Notes: a model not told the origin generated them from the letters alone. 20,962 nucleotides of DNA from JBBRCX01 sp038204465 (GCA_038204465.1 JBBRCX010000079.1:1-20962); one strand, 5' to 3'. Counted from the first letter of the stretch, positions 1 through 9,368 are shown. Numbers and translations are program-made.

Positions 1-218
1 GCACAACACCAGCGGCTGCGGCAGTACCCGAAGTCGCGCGGCGTCAGCGTCTTGACCCAACTCACCAACAGCAACGCCCAGCCGAGCAGCAGCGTCGCCC
101 GCCGCCCGCGGTTCTCTTGCAGCAAGGACTCCACGCCGCCGCACCGGAGTCTCGTCGTGGGCTGCGATTGCGGCTGTAGCGCTCTCGAAATTGATCTGAC
201 AGGAAACTGAATTTGCAT
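1..218 (-). CDS. Partial hypothetical protein, N-terminus with one likely membrane segment
   Basis: An open frame starts at the ATG at 218-216 and runs off the left edge without a stop, giving about 72 codons. The first 45 or so residues are polar and basic. They are followed by a hydrophobic stretch, roughly TLLLGWALLLVSWV, which suggests a single membrane helix with the N-terminus inside. The rest lies outside the window, so no family can be named. It follows the 160-residue membrane protein by 45 bases on the same strand and could belong to the same transcript. No clear ribosome-binding site is seen. Other frames here are also open, as is common in GC-rich DNA, so the call is tentative. 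Confidence 0.35.
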   Translation of the reverse strand, partial: MQIQFPVRSISRALQPQSQPTTRLRCGGVESLLQENRGRRATLLLGWALLLVSWVKTLTPRDFGYCRSRWCC

Positions 219-263
219 GAAGGCGGCAGCGGCGTGAAAAGCGCCATGCGCGCCGGCCCTTCC

Positions 264-746
264 CTACTCCTCCTCCCCAAGCATCCCCTGCTCGCGCATC
301 TTCTCGCGCAGCTTCGCGAGCTTTTCCGGATCCACCCCCGGCTTGCTCGCCTTCTTCGGCGGAATCACCGGCATCCCCAGAAACTCCCGCGGCGTCCCCG
401 GAGGCGGGCCCTCGCTCACCCGCGAATCGGCTGATGGCGCCCGCGAATCAGCTAATGAAACCGGCGCACTCTCCCCCACGCCCGCCGCTGCGCCCCGCGG
501 TCCCTTCGCCTTCGGCGCGGTCCCCATCCCGCGCACCGGCTCATGCCGCGGAACCGGAACCGGCCGGCCCGCGCCCACTCGCGCCGGAAAGAACCAGACC
601 GAAAACGGGACCGTCACCAGCAGCAGCACTCGCCCCCACTGCCGCTGCTCCACCGCCTCGGCCGTCTGCTCGAACCACCGCAGCAGCGACATCATCACGA
701 AGATGAACCCCGCCGCGAGCAGGAGCCAGGTGAAGCAGCCGGTCAT
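264..746 (-). CDS. Hypothetical membrane protein with charged C-terminus
   Basis: This frame encodes 160 residues. Two hydrophobic segments near the N-terminus (about 4-22 and 39-54) are separated by an amphipathic stretch rich in Glu and Gln. After them comes a Pro/Ala/Gly/Ser-rich linker (about 60-125), then a Lys/Glu-rich tail beginning PPKKASKPGVDPEKLAKLREK that looks helical. I recognise no enzyme motif. The likely topology is two membrane helices with the disordered linker and helical tail on one side, perhaps contacting a partner. Its start is 6 bases downstream of the stop of the DUF4190-like gene, so the two are probably co-transcribed and translationally coupled. The small-protein pair suggests an envelope role, but nothing in the sequence shows one. 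Confidence 0.65.
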   Translation of the reverse strand: MTGCFTWLLLAAGFIFVMMSLLRWFEQTAEAVEQRQWGRVLLLVTVPFSVWFFPARVGAGRPVPVPRHEPVRGMGTAPKAKGPRGAAAGVGESAPVSLADSRAPSADSRVSEGPPPGTPREFLGMPVIPPKKASKPGVDPEKLAKLREKMREQGMLGEEE

Positions 747-752
747 TCGTCG

Positions 753-1082
753 CTACCGCTTCATGAAGAAGTAGATGATCACCGCCGAGCACAGGCTCGC
801 CAGCCCCACAACAATTCCCCCCCACGCGAACCGCCGGCCCTCCTGCGGCGACTGCGGCGGCTCTTCATTCGAGCCCGCGCGGGAACGATTGAGTTGCGAC
901 AGTGCAACCACACCCAAAACGATTCCGATGATCTCGTCCAGCCAAAGCGTCCCGAAATGAGTGAAGCTGAACGCGCTGAAGATGAGCGCAGCGATCGCCA
1001 GCGGATTCTGCCGCAAAAACCAGTCCCGGAACGCAACCGATCGCGCTTCTTCCTTCTGCGATGGACGACCGAACAGCGCCAT
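753..1082 (-). CDS. DUF4190-like small membrane protein
   Basis: This frame encodes 109 residues. The pattern is that of DUF4190 and related small membrane proteins: NPLAIAALIFSAFSF at about 26-40, a second helix IIGIVLGVVALSQLNRS at about 51-67, a polar loop rich in Pro, Gln and Glu (68-84), and a final helix GGIVVGLASLCSAVIIYFF at about 88-106. The glycine-rich second helix ending in ALSQLNRS matches the ALxQIxRS-type end seen in that family. The function of DUF4190 is unknown. The gene precedes the 160-residue membrane protein by only 6 bases, so the two form a tight pair. The family assignment was made by eye and would need a profile search to confirm. Confidence 0.7.
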   Translation of the reverse strand: MALFGRPSQKEEARSVAFRDWFLRQNPLAIAALIFSAFSFTHFGTLWLDEIIGIVLGVVALSQLNRSRAGSNEEPPQSPQEGRRFAWGGIVVGLASLCSAVIIYFFMKR

Positions 1083-1138
1083 GCCCGAATCCTATGCCCC
1101 GCTCCCGCCCGGTCAATTGATTCGCCGGCGCGGAATCC

Positions 1139-1435
1139 TCACTGGAAATCGTAGATCTGCACTCGTTTCCAGCTCGCCTTGTGCCGCGCGCCAAACTCCT
1201 TGTGCTGCGGATGGTCCTGGTACAGGTCGTGGCCGGCGCGGTCGTCCAGCACCACGCAGATGCCGACGTCATACGAATTATCCACCACCTCGCGCGGCGT
1301 CATCGCCGGCCGCCCCACCCACAAATGCCGCACGCCCGGGATGTCGCGCAGCAGAGTCTCCGCATCGTCCAGAAGCTGCCGCCGCCGCGCCTCCGTCGAA
1401 TCATTCAGCCAGAAGAACACGCAGTGAACGAACAT
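1139..1435 (-). CDS. Dabb (stress-responsive alpha/beta barrel) domain protein
   Basis: This is a 98-residue protein, the usual size for a single Dabb domain, a small dimeric ferredoxin-like fold. It begins MFVHCVFFWL, matching the family's first strand (hydrophobic, then HxVxFxL). It also has the late motif LYQDHPQHKEF (about 71-81), which matches the conserved Y..HP.H..F signature. I chose the ATG at 1435 because the strand motif starts directly there. An upstream in-frame start at 1477 would add 14 residues unlike the family. Members include stress-induced plant proteins and small enzymes such as olivetolic acid cyclase, so the exact role cannot be stated. It is divergent from the glycosyltransferase across 154 bases. 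Confidence 0.85.
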   Translation of the reverse strand: MFVHCVFFWLNDSTEARRRQLLDDAETLLRDIPGVRHLWVGRPAMTPREVVDNSYDVGICVVLDDRAGHDLYQDHPQHKEFGARHKASWKRVQIYDFQ

Positions 1436-1589
1436 GTTGTACCTGTGATGGCGTTGCCCGCGGAATCCTAAACTCACTTTCGTTTGCCGCTTCCACGCTT
1501 CGCACTAAACCGAATCGTCGCCCCGATGCATTTTACAACGGCGCACACGGCAGTTGCGGCCATCGACGTTTGCACTACCTTACCCGCCG

Positions 1590-2684
1590 ATGATCCGGGC
1601 GCTTCATCTGCTCACCACGCAACCCGATTTCTCCACCGAGCGCATGTCCGCCGCCCTCCGTCGTGACGCCGGCGCCGGCTTCCACATTGCCACCCGCAGC
1701 ATCGGCCCCGGCGGCGACTGGCCCAATGTCCCCGCCGCCCTCCTCCGCCTCCGCTCGCGCGCCGCCGGCCAATTCGACCTCATTCACGCCTGGGACGAGA
1801 AGTCCCTCACCGCCGCCGCGCTCGCCGAGAATCTTCCGATCCTCTTCAGCCCGATGCGCCCCCTGAGCCGCCGCGCTATCGGGTGGCTCCGCGCCATCAT
1901 GAGCTACCGGCGGGTCGACCTGGTCTGTTCCACCGCAACGCAGCGGCGGATCGCCGTCGAGCGCGGGATCGCCCCCGATCGCTGCCATCTCATCCGCCCC
2001 GGCGTTGAATTCTCCCGCGTGCGCCGCCGTCGCGACCCAACCCTGCGCGAGCGGCTCGGACTTGCTGAAAACGACTACGTCATTCTCGCCCCGGGAGAAT
2101 CCACCCGCGCCGCCGGCCACGAGCTCGCAGTCTGGGCCGCTTCCATCCTCCACGTGCTCGACCCGCATTACCGCGTGCTCCTCTGGGGCCGCGGCCCCCG
2201 CGCCCGCGCCGCCGCCCAACTCGGCTGCCAGCTCGCCCAGCCCGAGCTGGTGCGGGTGGCTTCGAAGCGTCTCGGCACACAAGTAGACTTCGAAGATCTT
2301 CTCCCCGCCACCGACGCGGTGATGATCGCCGCACGCGGCGCCGTTCCGACGCTGCCGATCGCCATCTGCATGGCCGCCGCCCTCCCCATTATTTCGAGCG
2401 TCACGTATACGGTGGCCGAGCTGCTCGAGGACCGCCACACCGCGGTCATGACCCCGCGCGATTCGCCGCGCCTGCTCGCTCAGCGCCTGCTCGATCTGCG
2501 CGCCGATACCGCCCTGCAATGGACCATCGCCGACATGGCCCGCACCGAGGCCTTTGAATACTTCGCCCTCACCCGCTTCGTGAATCAATACCGAACCGCC
2601 TACCGCCAGCTGAGCTCCGGCGATCCCCTCTCCCTCCCCGAACCCGCCCCTGGCGCCGGCCTCCGCTTCCACGGCCGCGCCTAA
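1590..2684 (+). CDS. GT-B fold glycosyltransferase (GT4-like)
   Basis: This frame encodes 364 residues with no membrane segments. The first half (1-170) begins MIRALHLLTTQPDF and contains FDLIHAWDEKSL, typical of the acceptor domain. The C-terminal donor domain has the usual GT4 landmarks. HLIRPGVEF opens the second Rossmann unit, followed by a strand-rich core (DPHYRVLLWGRGP). Near the end is ALPIISSVTYTVAELLEDRHTAV, matching the motif where a Glu contacts the nucleotide sugar. The family transfers sugar from a nucleotide donor to lipids, polysaccharides or proteins; the substrate is not readable here. The frame stays open upstream to a TTG at 1554, but the ATG at 1590 starts at the family-like strand. 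No neighbouring polysaccharide genes are present. Confidence 0.8.
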   Translation: MIRALHLLTTQPDFSTERMSAALRRDAGAGFHIATRSIGPGGDWPNVPAALLRLRSRAAGQFDLIHAWDEKSLTAAALAENLPILFSPMRPLSRRAIGWLRAIMSYRRVDLVCSTATQRRIAVERGIAPDRCHLIRPGVEFSRVRRRRDPTLRERLGLAENDYVILAPGESTRAAGHELAVWAASILHVLDPHYRVLLWGRGPRARAAAQLGCQLAQPELVRVASKRLGTQVDFEDLLPATDAVMIAARGAVPTLPIAICMAAALPIISSVTYTVAELLEDRHTAVMTPRDSPRLLAQRLLDLRADTALQWTIADMARTEAFEYFALTRFVNQYRTAYRQLSSGDPLSLPEPAPGAGLRFHGRA

Positions 2685-2854
2685 CGCATTCGCCAGCGCA
2701 AGTGGAATGAAGAGAATGTCTAAAGCGCGCACTCTGCCGGACCGCGGAACAGGCGGCCGCTGCGTCCGCTGGACCGCGGGCATTGAGCGCCAGCCGGCTG
2801 AAAATGCCACCATCGTTTGGAAACTGCCGCGTCCAATTTAACCTGGGAGAACAG

Positions 2855-4099
2855 GTGAAACTCGTCCCCGTCACCCGCCCTGTCACGATCCTTTCGCTTC
2901 GCGACACGCAGCAGTGGATCAGCTTTTTGTTCCGGCATACCGATCACACGTTGCTGCTGTATCACAACAACGGGTTGGACTGCTCGTACTCGCCGATGCA
3001 CCGCTGGCGATCGCTGGACCATGGCAAGACCTGGAGCAGCGACGTGGACAACGTGCCGCGCCTGGCGTGGACGCACAGCTTCGGCGACGGAGAGCTGTTC
3101 GAAATCGACACCTACGGATTCTCGGACAATAAGACGCCGGACACGTTGTTCCTTCCGGGCGCGTGGAGCCGGCCGAATGACCCGAGCAGCCCGGTGCGCG
3201 CCGGGCGCGTGACCGTGCACAGCCCGTCTATCGCGCTGTGCAACATGGAAGTGATGCAGACGGGCTACTACCCGGTGGTGCCGTACTCGTATCCGATCAA
3301 CCCGTGGCGACCGTTCATCCACGACCTCTTCGGCCGCTGGACGAAACCGCCTTTCTCAGACATCTTTACCAGCGGCCCAAACTTCACCAGCATGATTGAG
3401 CACCAGGGCAAGCTGCTGGGGCTGGGTTACTGGCTGCACAAGGCCGACCTGGACCCGAAGAAGAAAGACAACCTGATTTCCAGTCCGTTCTCGATCTTTC
3501 TGTACGAGAGTAGCGACCGCGGACACACGTGGACTGAGAAGGCAACGGTCGCGCGAGGCACGCCGGACAAGCCCGAGGGCTACAACGAGGCGACGCTGGT
3601 CGCGCTGAAGGACGGACGACTCTACAGCGTCTACCGCTCCGGCCAGCGGCTGTATCACGGCTGGTCGTCCGACTCAGGAAAAACGTGGACGCCCCCGTGC
3701 CCGTTCACATCACCCGATTACGATCGCAAGCCCGCCCATGCGTGGCCAGTCTGCAAGGTGTGGGACGACGGCAGCCTGGTCCTGGCATACGGCCGGCCCG
3801 GAATGCACCTTCTGGCCGATCCCACTGGCACCGGCACTGGCTGGCAGGGTCACCTTGATCTAACCGCTTGGGAGCGCCAGACGCAGTCGTTCATGGGGGT
3901 CCCGGACGAACTGCTGATGCGCGAAGACATCAACATGGGCCAGCTCGCGCCGGAGCCGCTCTCGTCCGAGTACCTGTCGATCAATCCGATCGGCCCGCGC
4001 GAGCTGCTGGTCAGCTACGACGTCCACTACTTCTTCGAAACCTGGAATTCGCACCCCGTGGATGGCGTAAGGATGCTGAAGGTGCGGCTCGACTCCTGA
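2855..4099 (+). CDS. Sialidase-fold (BNR/Asp-box) protein
   Basis: This frame encodes about 414 residues. Three Asp-boxes (S-x-D-x-G-x-T-W) are visible: SLDHGKTW at about 53-60, SSDRGHTW at 219-226 and SSDSGKTW at 271-278. They mark a six-bladed beta-propeller of the sialidase/neuraminidase superfamily. Between the second and third boxes lies YNEATLVALKDGRLYSVYRS, resembling the NE...DGrl...yR stretch that supplies a catalytic Glu and Arg in sialidases. No signal peptide or anchor is seen, so it would be cytoplasmic unless exported by another route. I chose the GTG at 2855 because GGGAGA lies 4 bases upstream and the protein then begins MKLVPV. The ATG at 2804 is an alternative. The activity (sialidase or another glycoside or polyphenol-type hydrolase) is uncertain. 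Confidence 0.75.
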   Translation: MKLVPVTRPVTILSLRDTQQWISFLFRHTDHTLLLYHNNGLDCSYSPMHRWRSLDHGKTWSSDVDNVPRLAWTHSFGDGELFEIDTYGFSDNKTPDTLFLPGAWSRPNDPSSPVRAGRVTVHSPSIALCNMEVMQTGYYPVVPYSYPINPWRPFIHDLFGRWTKPPFSDIFTSGPNFTSMIEHQGKLLGLGYWLHKADLDPKKKDNLISSPFSIFLYESSDRGHTWTEKATVARGTPDKPEGYNEATLVALKDGRLYSVYRSGQRLYHGWSSDSGKTWTPPCPFTSPDYDRKPAHAWPVCKVWDDGSLVLAYGRPGMHLLADPTGTGTGWQGHLDLTAWERQTQSFMGVPDELLMREDINMGQLAPEPLSSEYLSINPIGPRELLVSYDVHYFFETWNSHPVDGVRMLKVRLDS

Positions 4100-4169
4100 C
4101 CGCGAAGATTCTCGCCATGAAGCCACGAAGCAAAGCCCTGGAGCGCGAGCAAACAAGCTTTCGGCCGCT

Positions 4170-4988
4170 CTAAGCTTCCGCCGCCCGATACTCAACGAAT
4201 TCACCGATTCGCCTGAACCCCAGGCTTCGGCACAGTTCCTGCGCCGCGCGATTCTCCTTCACTACCGACAACAGCACGTGCTTGAACAACGACCGCGCGC
4301 AGATCTCCAGCGCCCGGCTCATCAGCGTCCGGCCAATCCCCCGCCCGCGAAATTCCCGGCTCACAAAAAGCTCGTCGATCCTTCCGATATCCCCCGAAGC
4401 CAGCACGCCAACACTTCCGACCGCCCGGCCGTCGTTCAGCGCCAACAGCGCGTCCCAGTGCGGATCGTCGAGGTGAAGCAGGTGTGCCTCCACCATCTGC
4501 GGCCCATGGCCGCACTCATCCGCCCCTTCCTGGGCCAATTGCCGCGCGTGCCGATAGCTCGCCCGCTCCGGGATGATGGTCAGCCCGGCTACTTCGCGGA
4601 CCGTTACCGCGGGCGCCCCCTCGAGGTGAAGGATCTCAGCCGCGGTCATGCGATGGCCGCTCGAAACAAGCTGCTGTCGCAGCGGGTCTGCTTTCTCGGC
4701 TGCCGCGGGGTTGATGGCCCATTTCCAGCAGCGCGTGCCCAGCCCCGCAAAGTGCCGCTGCGCTTCCTCCGCCGCCGCTTCAGCCGACGCGCCGTCGGGA
4801 ATGGCGGCGTCGAGCATTCGATTCGCATCATGCACGTCGCGAAGCTGGGGATTGGTAAATGCCGTTCCCACCTCCAGCGCCGCCTCCTCCCCAAGGTGCC
4901 GCGTCCAATGCAACTCCGTCCGATGAAACAGGCGCACCAGGTCGTCGGCCGTCGGTTCGCGATTCGCCTGCAGGATCGGCAGCGGCAT
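4170..4988 (-). CDS. GNAT-family N-acetyltransferase
   Basis: This is a 272-residue protein. The acetyl-CoA-binding motif A is clear: DELFVSREFRGRGIGRTLM, with R-G-R-G-I-G at about 214-219 forming the pyrophosphate loop. Motif B follows as SVVKENRAAQELCRSLGFRRIGEF, with the N-x-A-x-x-L-x-x-x-x-G-F pattern near the C-terminus. The GNAT fold occupies about residues 120-272. The first 120 residues, rich in Ala and Glu, are less typical and may be a degenerate second GNAT half, as in tandem GNAT proteins. It would transfer an acetyl group to an amine or protein; the acceptor is unknown. The start could be the ATG at 4988 or the GTG one codon upstream. It is convergent with the sialidase-like gene across 70 bases. 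Confidence 0.85.
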   Translation of the reverse strand: MPLPILQANREPTADDLVRLFHRTELHWTRHLGEEAALEVGTAFTNPQLRDVHDANRMLDAAIPDGASAEAAAEEAQRHFAGLGTRCWKWAINPAAAEKADPLRQQLVSSGHRMTAAEILHLEGAPAVTVREVAGLTIIPERASYRHARQLAQEGADECGHGPQMVEAHLLHLDDPHWDALLALNDGRAVGSVGVLASGDIGRIDELFVSREFRGRGIGRTLMSRALEICARSLFKHVLLSVVKENRAAQELCRSLGFRRIGEFVEYRAAEA

Positions 4989-5070
4989 CACGCGGATTCT
5001 ACGCCGGGCGCAGATGCATGTGAAACGGCGGAGCTATCTCCTCCGGCTCTCGATCGCCAAAGGTGGGAAC

Positions 5071-6210
<1,140 letters not shown>

Positions 6211-6222
6211 TCGTTACCTCTG

Positions 6223-7014
6223 CTACAGCGGCCCGCTGATCCCGCCGTCCTTGCGGATGCGCCAGAAGTGTATCGCGATCAGCACGGTCACGATCACCGG
6301 GATGAATACGCAGTGCAGCACGTAAAACCGCAGCAGCGCGTTCTCCCCGACGAACGTCCCCGCCAGCAGGAAGAACCGCGCATCGGAGCCCGCGTGGATC
6401 ATGGGCACCTCCGTGCCCGGGAACATCATGATCTTCGAGAACGGTCCGCCGGCGCCGACGAACGGCGTCGCCTTCGCCATGTTCGAGCCCACCGTGATGG
6501 CCCAGATCGCAAGCTGGTCCCAAGGCAGCAGGTAGCCCGTGAAGCTCAGCAGCATCGTCAATACGAGCAGGATCACGCCGACCATCCAGTTGAACTCGCG
6601 CGGCGGCTTGTAGGAGCCGGTGAGGAACACGCGCATCATGTGCAGCCAGATCGAGATGATCATCGCGTGCGCGCCCCAGCGATGGATCTCGCGCAGGAGC
6701 CCCAGCGTCACGTGGGCCCGCAGGTCCTGAATGTCCTGGTATGCGTACTCAATGACCGGCCGGTAGTAGAACATCAGCAGCACGCCGCTGACGACCTCGG
6801 CCAGGAACAGGAAGAACGTCAGCCCGCCCATGCACCAGGTAAACGAAAGGCGGATGCCGCTCTTGCGCACCGCCACCGGGTGCAGGTGGAGGAAGACGTT
6901 GCTCATCACCGCCATCACGCGGGTGCGCCGGTCGCGCGGCACCCCATGGCGGAAGATCGAATTCCAGAGCTGAGAATTACGAAACCAGTCCAGCGGGGTG
7001 TTCAGGAGACCCAT
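6223..7014 (-). CDS. Cytochrome b/b6, N-terminal half (haem-binding subunit)
   Basis: This 263-residue membrane protein holds the two b haems of the complex. The ligand pairs are visible: H111 and H125 in REIHRWGAHAMIISIWLHMMR (x13), and H234 and H249 in LHCVFIPVIVTVLIAIHFW (x14). The x14 spacing is that of cytochrome b6 rather than mitochondrial cytochrome b. The conserved GYLLPWDQLAIWA at about 160-172 is also present. Cys61 in TWCMGGLTFFL aligns with the YCLGGIT segment of cytochrome b6, whose Cys attaches haem ci (cn) on the cytoplasmic side. Four core helices are expected. The ATG at 7014 has only a weak GGAA-type site upstream. The gene follows the Rieske gene by 50 bases and precedes the C-terminal half by 12. 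Confidence 0.94.
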   Translation of the reverse strand: MGLLNTPLDWFRNSQLWNSIFRHGVPRDRRTRVMAVMSNVFLHLHPVAVRKSGIRLSFTWCMGGLTFFLFLAEVVSGVLLMFYYRPVIEYAYQDIQDLRAHVTLGLLREIHRWGAHAMIISIWLHMMRVFLTGSYKPPREFNWMVGVILLVLTMLLSFTGYLLPWDQLAIWAITVGSNMAKATPFVGAGGPFSKIMMFPGTEVPMIHAGSDARFFLLAGTFVGENALLRFYVLHCVFIPVIVTVLIAIHFWRIRKDGGISGPL

Positions 7015-7064
7015 GGTGCGATTTCCGATTTGTCAGGCCTCGTGCCGGCCGTCGAGTCCTTCTG

Positions 7065-8147
7065 TCAGACCAACGGGATGAAGCTGCCCGGCGTGTCCCA
7101 CTCGCCGAGTTCCTGCCGATACGTCTTGCTCTTGTCCACGACCACCCACCCATCAGGGTCCATCGTAACCGCATACCGTTCCAGCGGACGCGGCGTCGGG
7201 CCTTCGAAGTTGATGCCGTCGATGTAGTAGCCGGACCCGTGGCACGGGCACTTGAACTTATTGTCACCCTGCAGCCAGGCGGGAATGCAGCCGAGGTGAG
7301 TGCAGGTAGTGCTCAGAGCGACGAGCCGGTTGTCGCTTGGCGCGAGGTTCACCAGCCAGATCCCCTCCGGCTTGTATTGTTCGTACACCGTCGTCGGATT
7401 GGAGAAATCTTCCATCTTCCCGACGCGCACCACCTTGCGCGGCTCCTTCAGCACCTTGGGCCCGAAGAAGTCCTGGAACATCGCCAGCGACGTGGCCCCG
7501 CACACCGCGATCGCCCCCCAGGCGACGATCAGCGCGAAATTGAATTCCCGGCGGGTCGACTTGGCGGCGTCGGCAGCCCGTCCCGCCGCCCGGCGCAACC
7601 GCTCGCCCATCGAGGGGGCAGGTTGATATCCGCCCCCCACCGCCAGCATCGCCATCCGCTGGTCCGGCGGCGCATTCTTCGGCAGGTCGATCGCCTTCAC
7701 CATCTCCGCCGCCTGAATCACCTCCGGGCTCTTGCGCACCGTCGTCGCCAGGCCCGCCGACAGCGAAGGGCTGATCTTGCTCGTGGTCAGCAGCGCCTGC
7801 CATCTCGGGTCGGCGGGCATCATCGGCACCGGCGGTTTCGCGGCCGCGTGCGCCACGCCCGCCGCCGGCGCTGACGCGGCAGTCTCCTGCTCCTTGCCGG
7901 CCCATGGCGCGGGCCCTTCTACTTCCTTTGTCTCAAACTTGATGACGTCGACCGGACATCCCTCCGCCGCCACGATGATCGAAGGCGTCAGGGGCTTGAG
8001 GAAGTCCGGGTTCATCGCCGGCGGACGAATCAGGCACGTCTGTTCCTGCACGTCGAACACTTCCGGGCAGTCGTTTTCGCACGCATCGCAAACGATGCAG
8101 CCCGGGGCGATCCAGACCTTCGTGATAATCTGATGGGTTTCCGCCAT
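7065..8147 (-). CDS. Ferredoxin-Rieske fusion iron-sulfur protein
   Basis: This 360-residue protein is much longer than ordinary Rieske subunits (about 180-220). Residues 1-75 look like a single-cluster bacterial ferredoxin: CIVCDACENDCP (C17, C20, C23, with C27) and the distal EGCPVDVI (C64). Residues 76-195 are an Ala/Pro-rich, partly helical linker. Then comes a Tat-like STRREFNF (197-204), and a membrane anchor at about 204-224. The C-terminal Rieske domain has CTHLGC (C282, H284, C287) and CPCHGS (C300, C302, H303), the ligands and disulfide of a [2Fe-2S] cluster. Tat insertion would put the Rieske head outside and the ferredoxin domain inside. I chose the ATG at 8147, whose product begins MAETHQIITKVWIAPG; the frame stays open upstream without family-like sequence. 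Confidence 0.92.
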   Translation of the reverse strand: MAETHQIITKVWIAPGCIVCDACENDCPEVFDVQEQTCLIRPPAMNPDFLKPLTPSIIVAAEGCPVDVIKFETKEVEGPAPWAGKEQETAASAPAAGVAHAAAKPPVPMMPADPRWQALLTTSKISPSLSAGLATTVRKSPEVIQAAEMVKAIDLPKNAPPDQRMAMLAVGGGYQPAPSMGERLRRAAGRAADAAKSTRREFNFALIVAWGAIAVCGATSLAMFQDFFGPKVLKEPRKVVRVGKMEDFSNPTTVYEQYKPEGIWLVNLAPSDNRLVALSTTCTHLGCIPAWLQGDNKFKCPCHGSGYYIDGINFEGPTPRPLERYAVTMDPDGWVVVDKSKTYRQELGEWDTPGSFIPLV

Positions 8148-8291
8148 ACGACCGACGCTCCAAACGCCGCCGCCGATGCGGCAGGTGATCCGACAGACCA
8201 ATGTAGGCAGCAGCCTCTCTTCTCGCAACCCTGCCCGGCGCGCGAACGCCGCTTCGGGACTTTCAGAAAATTGCGCTCCGGCGCACCTGCT

Positions 8292-9368
8292 TTACTGCTG
8301 CGAGCCACTTCCCGCCAGCAGCTCCTTCCCCGCCGCGCGCACCCTCGGCGACGGATCGGATTTCGCCAACTCCGCAAGCCGGTCCTTCACTTCCTTCACG
8401 TCCAGGTTGCGCGCCCCGATCATGGTGTTGATCAGGATGCGCTGCTGCTCCTGATCGCTCAGCGTGCGAAACGCGCCGTTCTTCGGGTCGGTTTCGCGAT
8501 CGTAGTACTGCATCTTCGAGAGCTCATCGCGGCTCAGCAGCTTCAGGATCGTGTCGGCTACGTCCTTCTGGTTCAGTTGCGCCAGCGAGAGCGCGGAGCT
8601 CCAGACCAGCTCGGCCTTGCGCGGATCGTCTTCCCCCATCGCCGCGTGCAGCGCTTCGATCACCGCCTTCTGATCTGCCGTCGCCAACGGACCCAGCGCA
8701 GTCGCCGCCGCGATCCGCACGTCAACGTCCTCATCGGCATCGCCCAGCTTCTGCGCCAGCTTGGGAAGCGCCTGCTCCGCCTGATCTGTCCCGGCCAGGT
8801 ACGCCATCGCCAGGACCGCCGCCTTGCGCGTCGCCAGTTCCGGATCATCGGCGTAACGGTTCAAAACCTCCATCGCTTGCCGCCGCGACGCCACCGCCGC
8901 CGGCGAATTCATCTCCGCGGCCGCGGGGTCCCGCTGCCACGCCCGCCCCAGCGCCAGGAGCAGGAAGTGCCGGATCTCCCCTTCTTCGGGCTTGGTGTGG
9001 TTGGCAAGGATGTCGCCCAGGTCGTCGGTGAGCCGAACCCGCTCCGGCTCCTTCATCCCCGCTTTCATCTGGTCCACCAGCGCCTTGGCGTCCATGTAGC
9101 GCTGTTTCGAGCCGGGCCCGACAAGGACCGCCGCCGTTCGCGCACCGCCCGAATTCTTCAGCCGCTTCAGCGCTTCTTCCATCGACGGCGTGCCGCCAAC
9201 CAGCATGGAGATCAACAGCATCACGCCCACAGCGCCGGCGACGATCAGCAGCGGAATGAGGAACAAGCGAACGACAAGCTTTGCCGAAGGCGGCCCAGAA
9301 ACGCCTTCAGCGGCCGCGGCCTCTTCCGAGGCACGGGCAACGTCCGAAGGCATGGGTAGATCACTCAT
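8292..9368 (-). CDS. Membrane-anchored HEAT-repeat protein
   Basis: This frame encodes 358 residues. A short polar N-terminus is followed by one membrane helix at about 32-54 (VVRLFLIPLLIVAGAVGVMLL). The rest is helical, with repeated pairs such as TRKAAVLAMAYLAG, DVDVRIAAATALGPLA and ELVWSSALSLAQL, the pattern of HEAT/ARM-like repeats, ending in a low-complexity tail. No haem-binding CXXCH or enzyme motif is present. It is the first gene of the operon with the Rieske and cytochrome b genes, 144 bases ahead of the Rieske gene. A scaffold or assembly subunit of that complex is a reasonable inference from position only. The ATG at 9368 was chosen; the frame is open to 9419 without support. Confidence 0.82.
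   Translation of the reverse strand: MSDLPMPSDVARASEEAAAAEGVSGPPSAKLVVRLFLIPLLIVAGAVGVMLLISMLVGGTPSMEEALKRLKNSGGARTAAVLVGPGSKQRYMDAKALVDQMKAGMKEPERVRLTDDLGDILANHTKPEEGEIRHFLLLALGRAWQRDPAAAEMNSPAAVASRRQAMEVLNRYADDPELATRKAAVLAMAYLAGTDQAEQALPKLAQKLGDADEDVDVRIAAATALGPLATADQKAVIEALHAAMGEDDPRKAELVWSSALSLAQLNQKDVADTILKLLSRDELSKMQYYDRETDPKNGAFRTLSDQEQQRILINTMIGARNLDVKEVKDRLAELAKSDPSPRVRAAGKELLAGSGSQQ

Noticed and set aside
1575..2813. A 412-codon minus-strand frame opposite the glycosyltransferase
   Set aside because: It is Gly/Ala/Glu-rich with no motif. The plus-strand gene has clear GT4 landmarks.
6268..7227. A 319-codon plus-strand frame opposite cytochrome b N-terminal half and the Rieske gene
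   Set aside because: It has the same antisense composition and crosses the boundary between two well-supported genes.
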